Below, in pieces: positions 27,903 through 36,733 of a stretch of DNA of 64,000 nucleotides (position 1 is the stretch's first letter; each line of letters starts with the position of its first letter). The notes below the pieces were generated by a model. The model was given only the letters and a program-made list of their open reading frames with translations. It ran no database searches and was not told the DNA's origin. Source of the stretch: Dokdonia sp. Hel_I_53. GTDB taxonomy: Bacteria > Bacteroidota > Bacteroidia > Flavobacteriales > Flavobacteriaceae. The DNA is taken from NCBI RefSeq assembly GCF_007827465.1, contig NZ_VISL01000001.1, positions 749,001 through 813,000 on the forward strand, written 5' to 3'. The translations under genes were made by a program, and so were the position numbers.

Positions 27903-28859
27903 ATGTTTGCTAGAAATAAGAACGTTCTTTTTACTCAAAAGATACTCCTTTTGTTAGGGTATGTTATATTCTTGAGTTTTACGGGATGCAAAGAAAATGT
28001 GGAGGATTCCCCCGCTTTCGCGAAAGCAAAAAAAGCCCCCCCCACTACCCTTTCTCCAGCTACCTCACAGCGCATATTATCACAAGAGTGGCAAGACTAT
28101 TGGTACGCGGGTAAAGCAGAAATCACATCATACAAACTCTCTCAGTCAAGGTATGGTCAACTGAGAGAAGGTACTGCTGCATTAATTTACGTGACAGAAG
28201 ATTTCCTGCCTAATGAGCAGGTAAAAGCAAATAGACAAGCGGCTAGTACTATTCCTGTTTTAAAACTTAACACCACAAAAAAATTTATAACAGGTATATA
28301 TCCTTACTCAGTGATGAACAGTACGTTTTATCCTGTAAAAGATGCAACACACGCTCTTAAAATATCGCAAAGCATTCAAGAGTGGTGTGGTCATGTATAT
28401 ATGCAATTAAATACTAGAGAAGATTTTAAAATTGACTCTCACTCATATTTTGAAGGAGAAGCAGATCAAAATGTAACTCTACCACTAGCTATTCTTGAGA
28501 ATGAGCTCTGGACGCAAATACGCCTCAACCCAGCAGCATTACCTACAGGGAAGCTTGATATAATTCCAAATTTTGAGTTTATCCAAATGCGACACGCAGA
28601 ACTCAAAGCCTATAGCGCAACAGCTACTTTGAACGAAGATAAGTATGTGATTGAATATTCAAAACTTAAAAGGAAAGTTACCATCTTTTTTAATCCCCTG
28701 TTTCCTCATATCATAGAAGGTTGGGAAGAAACCTACCAAGATACACGAGGTGGATCTGTAATGACAACCTCTGCAAAGAAAATCACCACTATAAAAAGTG
28801 ATTATTGGAATAAAAATCGCACTGCAGACGAATATTTGCGAGAAAATCTAGAGTTATAA
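27903..28859 (+). CDS. Lipoprotein of unknown function downstream of maf
   Basis: 318 aa from ATG 27903. Hydrophobic leader with lipobox FTGC (Cys29). The mature protein starts with a low-complexity stretch PAFAKAKKAPP, whose AFAKA is encoded by a palindrome copy, followed by a globular domain (SQEWQDYWYAGKAEITSY, EWCGHVYMQLN, FFNPLFPHIIEGWEE). A TTG 48 bp upstream would extend it into the maf end but spoil the signal peptide. Conserved next to maf in related bacteria as far as I recall; function unknown. Confidence 0.8.
   Translation: MFARNKNVLFTQKILLLLGYVIFLSFTGCKENVEDSPAFAKAKKAPPTTLSPATSQRILSQEWQDYWYAGKAEITSYKLSQSRYGQLREGTAALIYVTEDFLPNEQVKANRQAASTIPVLKLNTTKKFITGIYPYSVMNSTFYPVKDATHALKISQSIQEWCGHVYMQLNTREDFKIDSHSYFEGEADQNVTLPLAILENELWTQIRLNPAALPTGKLDIIPNFEFIQMRHAELKAYSATATLNEDKYVIEYSKLKRKVTIFFNPLFPHIIEGWEETYQDTRGGSVMTTSAKKITTIKSDYWNKNRTADEYLRENLEL
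28014..28027. repeat. GCTTTCGCGAAAGC palindrome inside the lipoprotein gene (copy 5)
   Basis: Exact core, encodes AFAKA just after the lipidated Cys region. Confidence 0.9.
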
Positions 28860-28861
28860 TT

Positions 28862-29986
28862 ATGAAGCGACTTGCAAAAAATCTCTCTAAAGTAAACCCT
28901 ATCAAACTAGGAAATTCTCTAGGCGATAGCTTAAAGAAAAATATTATTAAAGAAAAAATGTCTCATGCACCTGGTCATGTTGTGTATACGGGATCAAAGG
29001 AAATTAAAGATGTACTCATAGACGTTTTTGATTACAACACGCATAATTTTGATGAAGAAACAATATCAGAACTCAACTCGTATGTAAAGGATATCGATGA
29101 AAAAACAGTCACTTGGATCAATGTAAATGGATTAAGTGATACCGCTGCGCTTAATGACATAGCTATCAAATATGATTTGCATACACTCGTTATGGAAGAT
29201 GTTGCAAACACTAGCCAGCGCCCCAAATTAGACGAGTATCCAGACCAGCTATTTGTGGTTTTCAAGATGCTCTATTATGATGGAGACAACAAACTGAATA
29301 CTGAACATATAAGCTTGATATTGGGGAAAGCCTATGTTTTATTAATGCAAGAGTATGATGGAGATGTTTTTGATGGTGTAAGAGATCGCATACGTCACAG
29401 CAAAGGGAGGTTAAGAAGTCAAGGTGCAGATTATCTTATGTATGCATTAATGGATGCGGTCATTGATAATTACTTTATGGTGATAGAAACATTAAGTGAT
29501 AAACTCGAAGTTCTTGAAGAACAGATATACGAATGTAGCTCAGAAAATTATTCTCAAGATATACAACGTCTCAAAAAAGAGGTCGTGCAAGTGCGTCGAA
29601 GTATTTTTCCCTTACGAGAAGTAGTTAATAAATTAGAAAAGGTAGATAATCATTTAATGTCAAAAAAAACACAGCTCTTTGTGAGAGACCTCTATGATCA
29701 CACCATACAAGTAATTGAAACTGTAGAAATCTATAGAGATACCATAGCTGGATTAATGGATATGAACTCCACAAACATTGCAAACCGTATGAATGAAGTG
29801 ATGAAAGTGCTAACGATCGTTGCAACTATTTTTATACCCATGACCTTTCTAGCCGGTATTTATGGGATGAATTTTGAATACATACCTGAACTCACAAACC
29901 CCAATGGTTATTTCTATTTCTGGGGAGCAATGGTTGTAATATTTTTTGCATCACTTATCTATTTTAAACGTAAAAAATGGCTATAA
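28862..29986 (+). CDS. corA: CorA-type divalent metal ion transporter
   Basis: 374 aa. Large N-terminal cytoplasmic domain with the long helix (LEEQIYECSSENYSQDIQRL), then two C-terminal membrane helices around the pore signature YGMNFEYIPEL, ending with a basic tail KRKKWL. Transports Mg2+ or Co2+ inward. Starts 2 bp after the lipoprotein stop; same operon. Confidence 0.93.
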   Translation: MKRLAKNLSKVNPIKLGNSLGDSLKKNIIKEKMSHAPGHVVYTGSKEIKDVLIDVFDYNTHNFDEETISELNSYVKDIDEKTVTWINVNGLSDTAALNDIAIKYDLHTLVMEDVANTSQRPKLDEYPDQLFVVFKMLYYDGDNKLNTEHISLILGKAYVLLMQEYDGDVFDGVRDRIRHSKGRLRSQGADYLMYALMDAVIDNYFMVIETLSDKLEVLEEQIYECSSENYSQDIQRLKKEVVQVRRSIFPLREVVNKLEKVDNHLMSKKTQLFVRDLYDHTIQVIETVEIYRDTIAGLMDMNSTNIANRMNEVMKVLTIVATIFIPMTFLAGIYGMNFEYIPELTNPNGYFYFWGAMVVIFFASLIYFKRKKWL

Positions 29987-29989
29987 TCA

Positions 29990-30553
29990 ATGGAGATTTA
30001 TAGAAATGAAATTATTCAAAGTGCTGTTGTTTTTGCTATACTAGTAATTATTCATGTAGTGACCTCATTATTTGTACGCCGTTTTTCCTTGCGTAAAAAT
30101 AAAGTTGCAAAACGAGCTAACCTCATCATGAAGTATGTAGATAGCATTCTAGTCATTTTGGGATTTATTATAAGTATTCTCATCTGGGGGATAAATATAA
30201 AAGACATTGGTGTTATCGCCTCTTCCATATTTGCGATTGTCGGGATTGGCTTTTTTGCACAATGGTCAGTGCTAAGCAACCTCACTTCTGGAGTCATTAT
30301 TTTTTTTACTTTTCCTTACAAAATTGGGGATCGTATTAAAATACACGACAAGGACTTTCCTATTATCGCTATTATTGAAGATATTAAGGCTTTTCACATC
30401 AATTTACGTACAGAAGATGGTGGTTTACATACCTATCCTAATAGTTTAGTGCTACAAAAAGGGATAACCATGGTAGAAGAAGGAGTACAAACACGGATCA
30501 CAGAAGTAGATGACCCTATCGATTTTGACGATTCTTTTAACAAGCCTGTATAA
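29990..30553 (+). CDS. Small mechanosensitive channel, MscS family
   Basis: 187 aa. Membrane helices at about 10-28, 45-65 and the pore-lining Gly/Ala-rich helix FAIVGIGFFAQWSVLSNLTSG, then a beta domain (FPYKIGDRIKIHDKDFP). Shorter than E. coli MscS (286 aa): the C-terminal cage domain is largely missing. It follows corA by 3 bp and ends the operon. Confidence 0.88.
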   Translation: MEIYRNEIIQSAVVFAILVIIHVVTSLFVRRFSLRKNKVAKRANLIMKYVDSILVILGFIISILIWGINIKDIGVIASSIFAIVGIGFFAQWSVLSNLTSGVIIFFTFPYKIGDRIKIHDKDFPIIAIIEDIKAFHINLRTEDGGLHTYPNSLVLQKGITMVEEGVQTRITEVDDPIDFDDSFNKPV

Positions 30554-30598
30554 CCGTTAAAGAAAACTTAAAGCGCGCACCTGCCCTAACCTTTTAGG

Positions 30599-30606
30599 TA
30601 TATTTG
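30599..30606 (+). promoter_or_regulatory. TATATTTG -7 box of the PIG-L gene
   Basis: Perfect TAnnTTTG 25 bp upstream of the ATG, so the gene is uncoupled from the mscS operon. Confidence 0.6.
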
Positions 30607-30631
30607 AGAGGTAACCTAAGCTTCTCAGACA

Positions 30632-33166
30632 ATGCGCAAAACGTATTTTTTTCTCTTTGTGTTGACTATTTTCGCTTTCGCGAAAGCATACTCACAAGGA
30701 ATAACGCTTCAGCCCAAAAAGCCAACTGCGAGCGAAATATATAACGACCTACAAAAACTTAATTTCTTAGGATCTGTACTTTATATCGCAGCACATCCTG
30801 ATGATGAGAATACCACTGCTATCTCCTACTTTGCAAATACTGTAAAAGCCAGAACTGCTTATTTATCCTTAACACGTGGTGATGGAGGGCAGAATATTAT
30901 AGGTCCAGAGCTACGAGAAAAGTTAGGCGTCATCCGTACACAAGAACTACTAGCCGCAAGGGCTACAGACGGTGGGGAACAGCTTTTTACCAGAGCAAAT
31001 GATTTTGGCTATTCAAAACATCCAGATGAAACATTAGCAATTTGGAATAAGGAAGAAGTTTTAGGAGATGTGGTATGGGCCATTCGTACTTTTCAGCCAG
31101 ATGTAATTATAAATAGATTTGACCATCGCTCACCAGGCAGTACCCACGGTCACCATACATCTAGTGCCATGCTCGCGGTTGAAGCATTTGATCTTGCTGA
31201 AGACAAAACAAAATACCCAGATCAACTAGTTTACACAGACACCTGGCAACCTAAACGACAATTTTTCAACACTTCGTGGTGGTTTTATGGAAGTAGAGAG
31301 AATTTTGAAAAAGCAGATAAATCAAAACTTGTAAAAATTGATGTAGGAACTTATTACCCAAGTTTAGGATTATCAAACACAGAAATTTCTTCTTTAAGCC
31401 GTAGCCAGCACAAATCCCAAGGTTTTGGTAATACAGGAAGTCGCGGTGCGAGCGATACTTATTTTGAATTGCTACGCGGAGAAATGCCCTCTAATAGTAA
31501 TTTATTTCAAGGGATAGATACCTCTTGGAATCGTGTAAAAGGAGGAGAACCTATTCAAAATATTATTGACAAAATTATCGCTAGTTATAATTTTAAGGCT
31601 CCTGTGGAGAGCGTGCCATTACTTGTGAAAGCTTATACGCTGGTCCAAGATTTAGAAAATGAGCATTGGAAAAAAAATAAAACAGAAGAATTAAAAAATT
31701 TGATAGTCGCTTGCTCAGGTCTATATCTCGAAGCGACCTCAAACATTGCAACCGCTACTGTAGGTTCATCAATGATACTAAATGTAGAAGCTATAAATAG
31801 AAGTAACCAAATGGTTCAACTTAAAAGTGTTATTATAACGCCCACGAAAGCTCTCACAAATGTTGATACTACTTTAATGAACAATAATCGTTTCAATACA
31901 GAAATTCCTACAACAATTTCAGAGGATTTTAAAGACACTTCTGCGTATTGGCTTCGAGAAGAAGGAACTTTAGGAATGTATAAAGTGGCAGATCGCAGGA
32001 TGATAGGCAAGCCGGAAACACCACAAAAAAACACAGTCGTTTTTAATCTTTCAGTAGCAGGAGTTGATATTGCAGTAGAAAGGCCTATTGTATTTAAATA
32101 TAATGATCGGGTGAAGGGAGAGGTATACGAGTCTTTTGAAGTCACACCTCCTGTTTCGGCAAAAGTTGATGCAAAAGTTATCATTTTCGCGAAAGCGGAA
32201 TCAAAAGAAATCCCAGTTACCGTTACCGCACATAAAGAAAACCTTACGGGAATTGTTACACTAGATGTGCCTAAAGATTGGAAAGTTTCTCCAAGGAGTT
32301 ATCCCATAAATAATACTTCAATAGGAACAAATAACGTCTTTAATTTTACGGTTACTCCTCCCACTGGAAATAGTGGAGGTAGTATATCTCCAAAAGTTTT
32401 AGTAGCGGGTAAAAACTATGCAAAAGAATTAGTCCTTATTGACTATGCTCATATTCCAAAACAATCACTGTTTTTGCCTAATACTGCTAGAGTTGTGCGT
32501 TTAGATATTGAGCGTAAGGGGGACTACATAGGTTACATTCAGGGCGCTGGTGATGCTGTACCAGAAAACCTTGAACAAATAGGATATCAGGTTGCCGTCA
32601 TAGACCCAGATGTAATGACGGCAGATATGTTATCACAATTTGACGCTGTTGTTATAGGTATAAGGGCTTACAATGTTATTAAGTCACTACAAACTAAACA
32701 GCCACTACTTCTTGAGTACGTAAAAAATGGCGGGACACTTATCACACAATATAATACATCTGGTCGCTGGGCAAATACAAACGTCGGAGCTCCGTATGAT
32801 TTAAAATTGAGTAGAGATCGCGTCACTGATGAAAATAGCGAAGTCCGTATTCTCAAAAAAGATCATCCACTCATGTCATTTCCCAATGAGATTACAACAA
32901 AAGACTTTGAGGGATGGACACAAGAGCGAGGTTTGTATTTTCCAAATGAATGGTCCTCAGAATTTACCCCCCTACTCTCTATGAATGATAAAGGTGAATC
33001 TCCTAAGCTAGGTAGCTTGCTAGTTGCACCTTATGGTGAAGGACATTATATATATACAGGCTTGAGCTTCTTTAGAGAATTGCCCGCTGGTGTTTCTGGT
33101 GCCTACAAGCTTTTTGCAAATATGTTAAGCATAGGAAAACAAGAAATAAAAGATATAAAGCAATAA
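30632..33166 (+). CDS. Secreted PIG-L family deacetylase with C-terminal class I GATase-like domain
   Basis: 844 aa. Signal peptide MRKTYFFLFVLTIFAFAKAY, whose FAFAKA comes from a palindrome copy. Zinc deacetylase motif AHPDDE (54-59), DGGQNIIG, and the distal metal His in STHGHHTSSAM. The middle (about 380-620) has NEW3-like immunoglobulin folds; the C-terminal 200 residues (QIGYQVAVIDPDVMTADMLS, YVKNGGTLITQYNT) look like a ThuA/GATase-type fold. Probably deacetylates an amino sugar conjugate outside the cytoplasm; the substrate is unknown. Four bases after its stop a 35-aa gene starts. Confidence 0.9.
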   Translation: MRKTYFFLFVLTIFAFAKAYSQGITLQPKKPTASEIYNDLQKLNFLGSVLYIAAHPDDENTTAISYFANTVKARTAYLSLTRGDGGQNIIGPELREKLGVIRTQELLAARATDGGEQLFTRANDFGYSKHPDETLAIWNKEEVLGDVVWAIRTFQPDVIINRFDHRSPGSTHGHHTSSAMLAVEAFDLAEDKTKYPDQLVYTDTWQPKRQFFNTSWWFYGSRENFEKADKSKLVKIDVGTYYPSLGLSNTEISSLSRSQHKSQGFGNTGSRGASDTYFELLRGEMPSNSNLFQGIDTSWNRVKGGEPIQNIIDKIIASYNFKAPVESVPLLVKAYTLVQDLENEHWKKNKTEELKNLIVACSGLYLEATSNIATATVGSSMILNVEAINRSNQMVQLKSVIITPTKALTNVDTTLMNNNRFNTEIPTTISEDFKDTSAYWLREEGTLGMYKVADRRMIGKPETPQKNTVVFNLSVAGVDIAVERPIVFKYNDRVKGEVYESFEVTPPVSAKVDAKVIIFAKAESKEIPVTVTAHKENLTGIVTLDVPKDWKVSPRSYPINNTSIGTNNVFNFTVTPPTGNSGGSISPKVLVAGKNYAKELVLIDYAHIPKQSLFLPNTARVVRLDIERKGDYIGYIQGAGDAVPENLEQIGYQVAVIDPDVMTADMLSQFDAVVIGIRAYNVIKSLQTKQPLLLEYVKNGGTLITQYNTSGRWANTNVGAPYDLKLSRDRVTDENSEVRILKKDHPLMSFPNEITTKDFEGWTQERGLYFPNEWSSEFTPLLSMNDKGESPKLGSLLVAPYGEGHYIYTGLSFFRELPAGVSGAYKLFANMLSIGKQEIKDIKQ
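30674..30687. repeat. GCTTTCGCGAAAGC palindrome in the PIG-L signal peptide (copy 6)
   Basis: Exact core, frame AFAKA, within the signal-peptide hydrophobic core and cleavage region. Confidence 0.9.
32183..32196. repeat. Degenerate palindrome ATTTTCGCGAAAGC inside the PIG-L gene
   Basis: Same AT-for-GC variant as at 18339; reads IFAKAES in frame. Confidence 0.7.
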
Positions 33167-33169
33167 AAG

Positions 33170-33277
33170 ATGAAAGAGAGATTCACCTACGTATGGAAGA
33201 AGAAATATACGGGTATACTTATTATCAATATTGGATATCTTATTATCTTTTATCTACTAATGAAACGATACGCTTAA
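33170..33277 (+). CDS. 35-aa single-pass membrane peptide before the SSS symporter
   Basis: ATG AAA GAG AGA ... TAA gives 35 aa: basic N-terminus MKERFTYVWKKKYTG, one hydrophobic helix ILIINIGYLIIFYLLM, basic end KRYA. It sits 3 bp after the PIG-L stop and 1 bp before the symporter ATG, so all three are one transcript. Small membrane partners are known for other transporters; a stabilising or regulatory subunit role is inference. Confidence 0.7.
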   Translation: MKERFTYVWKKKYTGILIINIGYLIIFYLLMKRYA

Positions 33278-33278
33278 T

Positions 33279-34991
33279 ATGGAAATTCTTGATTGGGCAG
33301 TACTTGCTTTTACCCTCATATTTATCGTTGTCTACGGTACGTATAAAACGCAAGGAAGCAAAAATGCAGAAGACTATATAAGAGGAGGCAACACTTCAAA
33401 ATGGTGGACAGTAGGGCTTTCTGTGATGGCTACGCAAGCTAGTGCCATTACCTTTCTCTCTACTACAGGCCAAGGATTTTATTCTGGGATGGGTTTTGTT
33501 CAATTTTATTTTGGACTTCCTATTGCAATGGTTATCATCTGCCTCGTATTCATCCCAATTTACCATAGGTTAAAAGTATTTACCGCTTACGAGTATTTAG
33601 AAACTAGGTTTGATCTGAAAACTAGGTCTCTTGCTGCAATATTATTTCTGATACAAAGAAGTCTTGCTGCAGGTATAACCATTTATGCACCAGCTATCAT
33701 ATTATCTGCCGTACTAGGTTGGAACCTTACTGTACTTAATATCATTATTGGGATTGTGGTAATTGTGTACACCGTATCAGGCGGTACGAAAGCAGTGAGT
33801 ATTACACAAAAGCAACAAATGGCAGTGATCTTTGCAGGTATGGCCATCGCATTTTACCTTATTCTCGATAAGTTACCTGATGCTATAAGTTTTACAGATG
33901 CATTGAGTATAGCTGGCGCTGGTGAGAAAATGAATTTGTTAGACTTTTCATTTGATTTAAATAATCGGTATACCGTTTGGACAGGTCTATTAGGTGGTAC
34001 ATTCTTAATGCTGTCTTACTTTGGCACAGATCAAAGCCAAGTGCAGCGCTATCTTTCTGGTAAAAATGTAAAAGAAATGCAGATGGGTTTGCTTTTTAAC
34101 GGAGCACTTAAAATACCTATGCAATTTTTTATTTTACTGGTAGGAGTCATGGTGTTTGTTTTTTATCAATTCAATAATTCTCCTATAAATTTTAACCCTG
34201 CAGCTACATATGCTGTAGAAAACTCTATATATAAAGACGAATTTGAAAGTCTTAATAAACAACTTCAAAATAACCAAGAGAATCAAAAAACAGCAGCATT
34301 TAACTATGCAAAAGATCCGCTTCTAGATATTTACTCCAGTGATGGGATACAAAAATCATATATAGAAACGTATGCCGTTAAGGATAAGGAACTAAGATCT
34401 GTAGGTAAAGATCTTATAGCTCGTGCTGCTCCAGAGGTTGAAAATAATGATAAAGATTATGTCTTTATCCATTTCATACTTAATAACCTTCCTCACGGTC
34501 TTATCGGTCTTTTGCTAGCCGTGATACTAAGCGCAGCAATGTCATCTACAGCCTCAGAGTTAAATGCCCTAGGCGCCACCACTGCCGTAGACCTATATAA
34601 ACGAAATTATAAAGGAGTGATGACCGAAGATCATTATGTGAAATCAACTAAAGGATTTACACTCATGTGGGGAGTATTAGCCATTATTGTAGCTTGTACA
34701 GCAAGCCTATTTGAAAATTTAATACAGCTTGTAAATATTATTGGCTCCATTTTTTATGGAAACATTCTTGGGATTTTCTTACTTTCATTTTTTATAAAAT
34801 TTGTTCAAAGTAATGCAGTATTTATGGCCGCACTAGTGACGCAGGCTATCATTATAGGATTATACGCTTGTATACACTATGAAACTATTCCGTTATCCTA
34901 TTTATGGCTTAACGTTATAGGCTGTGGTATTGTCATGTTCTTAGCGATTGTATTAGAGGTAAGTTTCGGAAAAAAAGAGAAAATAGTGTAG
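33279..34991 (+). CDS. Sodium:solute symporter (SSS family)
   Basis: 570 aa, about 13-14 membrane helices. Family traits: DYIRGGNTSKWWTVGLSVMAT near the N-terminus, the SGGTKAVSITQKQQ loop, YFGTDQSQVQRYLSGK (the SSS signature DQ..vQRyl) and AMSSTASELNALGATTAVDLY. A long hydrophilic loop (about 310-385) interrupts the helices. Substrate unknown; the upstream PIG-L deacetylase suggests a sugar or amino sugar product may be the cargo (inference). Confidence 0.92.
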   Translation: MEILDWAVLAFTLIFIVVYGTYKTQGSKNAEDYIRGGNTSKWWTVGLSVMATQASAITFLSTTGQGFYSGMGFVQFYFGLPIAMVIICLVFIPIYHRLKVFTAYEYLETRFDLKTRSLAAILFLIQRSLAAGITIYAPAIILSAVLGWNLTVLNIIIGIVVIVYTVSGGTKAVSITQKQQMAVIFAGMAIAFYLILDKLPDAISFTDALSIAGAGEKMNLLDFSFDLNNRYTVWTGLLGGTFLMLSYFGTDQSQVQRYLSGKNVKEMQMGLLFNGALKIPMQFFILLVGVMVFVFYQFNNSPINFNPAATYAVENSIYKDEFESLNKQLQNNQENQKTAAFNYAKDPLLDIYSSDGIQKSYIETYAVKDKELRSVGKDLIARAAPEVENNDKDYVFIHFILNNLPHGLIGLLLAVILSAAMSSTASELNALGATTAVDLYKRNYKGVMTEDHYVKSTKGFTLMWGVLAIIVACTASLFENLIQLVNIIGSIFYGNILGIFLLSFFIKFVQSNAVFMAALVTQAIIIGLYACIHYETIPLSYLWLNVIGCGIVMFLAIVLEVSFGKKEKIV

Positions 34992-35000
34992 GATATTACC

Positions 35001-35014
35001 GCTTTCGCGAAAGC
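35001..35014. repeat. GCTTTCGCGAAAGC palindrome (copy 7)
   Basis: Exact core, 10 bp after the symporter stop and 67 bp before the oxidoreductase ATG. Confidence 0.9.
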
Positions 35015-35080
35015 AAAAACCTAAAAAATAATGGTTTATTATTTTAATATCTCCCTACTAAGCCACAAATTAGTAAGTAT

Positions 35081-36052
35081 ATGATTTATTGGGGAATACT
35101 TGGCTGTGGTAAAATTGCACATAAATTTGCAAGTGATTTAAAGCTTACTAAAGGTGGAAAACTTTATGCAGTAGCCAGCCGAAGTCTCACAAAAGCGACC
35201 GAATTTGCGTTGAATTATGAGGCTCCTGTATCTTATGGTAGTTATGAAGAGTTAGTAAAAGATCCAAGAGTTCACATCATCTATATCGCTACACCCCACA
35301 AGTTCCATATGGAGCAGGCTATGTTATGTCTCACACATAAAAAAGGAGTTCTGTGTGAAAAGGCATTTGCGATGAATCAAAATGAAGTGATGGAAATGGT
35401 TGCTGCTGCAAAAAAGCATCAATTTTTTTTAATGGAAGCGTTATGGACACAATTTTTGCCACACTTCAAATTTGTTTCAGCTACAGTAAAAAACGGAGAC
35501 TTAGGAAAAATAAGATCACTCAAAGCAGATTTTGGGATAGCCATTCCTTTTGATAAAAATCATAGATTATATAACAAAGAAGTAGGTGGAGGCAGCTTGC
35601 TTGATGTGGGCATTTATCCGGTGTTTGCCGCATTAAGCTTTTTAGGGTTTACAGATAGTATTTCGGCTAGTGCTATTTTTGGTCCTACAGAAGTAGATCA
35701 TCGTTGTGAGCTATTATTAAGCTATCCCAATGGCGTAAATGCTCGATTATGCTGCGCTATAGATAAAAAAACGGACACCACATGTCATATTATATTTGAA
35801 AGTGGTGAGATTATTATACACGCTCGTTTTCACGAGCCTAGTAATGTAACAATAATTCAGAACGGCATAACATCTAAAGTACATTTCCCTACACCAGAAG
35901 GCATATATGGGTATCACTATGAAATCCTACATTGTCAAGAGATGCTTACTTCAGAAAAAATAGAAAGTCCAGTAATGAGTTTTAAAAAAAGCCTTCAACT
36001 CATTAAAATGCTCGATTTAATTCGAGAAGAGATAGGACTTCAATATAGCTGA
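35081..36052 (+). CDS. Gfo/Idh/MocA family oxidoreductase
   Basis: 323 aa. Rossmann motif GILGCGKIAHKFASDL at the N-terminus, IIYIATPHKFHMEQ, GVLCEKAFAMN (the EKP-like motif with Ala for Pro), then GGGSLLDVGIYPVFA in the substrate domain. Typical NAD(P)-dependent sugar or dihydrodiol dehydrogenase; substrate not predictable. Separated from the symporter by a palindrome copy. Confidence 0.9.
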   Translation: MIYWGILGCGKIAHKFASDLKLTKGGKLYAVASRSLTKATEFALNYEAPVSYGSYEELVKDPRVHIIYIATPHKFHMEQAMLCLTHKKGVLCEKAFAMNQNEVMEMVAAAKKHQFFLMEALWTQFLPHFKFVSATVKNGDLGKIRSLKADFGIAIPFDKNHRLYNKEVGGGSLLDVGIYPVFAALSFLGFTDSISASAIFGPTEVDHRCELLLSYPNGVNARLCCAIDKKTDTTCHIIFESGEIIIHARFHEPSNVTIIQNGITSKVHFPTPEGIYGYHYEILHCQEMLTSEKIESPVMSFKKSLQLIKMLDLIREEIGLQYS

Positions 36053-36179
36053 ATTTTAGGATTGACAATTATACAATTGAGTCATTAAATACGACAACTG
36101 GGTCGTTACTAATTTTTTTTTGCATGAACATGCCACTACTTTTACTTCATCAAAAAAATCAATCTTTAAATTTACTATT

Positions 36180-36596
36180 ATGAAAACAATTATCTTTTTA
36201 GTTCTAGCTATAGTTTCTGGCTTATCATTTGGGCAAAATGAAAACGGAGTTACTTTAACAATTACAATACCTAACCTATCAAATAATGATGGGGAAGCTT
36301 CTGCTGCCCTTTATAATGAAGCGACATTTATGAAAGCGGCACCTTTACAAACCTCTGCCGCTATACCTAAGAATAATGCAGTCACATTAGTGTTTGAAAA
36401 TGTAAAACCGGGCGCCTATGGAATTATCACACTACATGATACAAATGGTAATGGCAGAATGGATTTTGAAGCAAATGGAATGCCTAAAGAAGATTATGGT
36501 GTGTCTGGTTCTGGAGCTGGGTTTGGCCCGCCATCTTGGAGTAATGCAGAGATTACAGTGGGTAAAGAAAATATGGATATTGAAATAAGAATGTAA
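36180..36596 (+). CDS. Secreted DUF2141 protein
   Basis: 138 aa from ATG 36180, with a signal peptide (KTIIFLVLAIVSGLSFG). The mature part reads LTITIPNLSNNDGEASAALYNE, KPGAYGIITLHDTNGNGRMDF and ends with GFGPPSWSNAEI, the DUF2141 pattern. A possible TTG 60 bp upstream would destroy the signal peptide and is rejected. Function of the family unknown. Confidence 0.88.
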   Translation: MKTIIFLVLAIVSGLSFGQNENGVTLTITIPNLSNNDGEASAALYNEATFMKAAPLQTSAAIPKNNAVTLVFENVKPGAYGIITLHDTNGNGRMDFEANGMPKEDYGVSGSGAGFGPPSWSNAEITVGKENMDIEIRM

Positions 36597-36619
36597 GAGT
36601 ACGTTATATAATTTATTTT

Positions 36620-36650
36620 AAAAAGCTAAGGGTATGCCTTAGCTTTTTCT
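36620..36650 (+). terminator. Terminator of the DUF2141 gene
   Basis: Perfect 12-bp arms AAAAAGCTAAGG/CCTTAGCTTTTT with a 5-base loop, 24 bp after the stop. Confidence 0.9.
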
Positions 36651-36733
36651 ATATAGATAAACTCTTAAATTATAAAATACATTATATGCAAGATTGATAG
36701 TGTTTCTTATTTTTACATACTTAAATCGCAATA

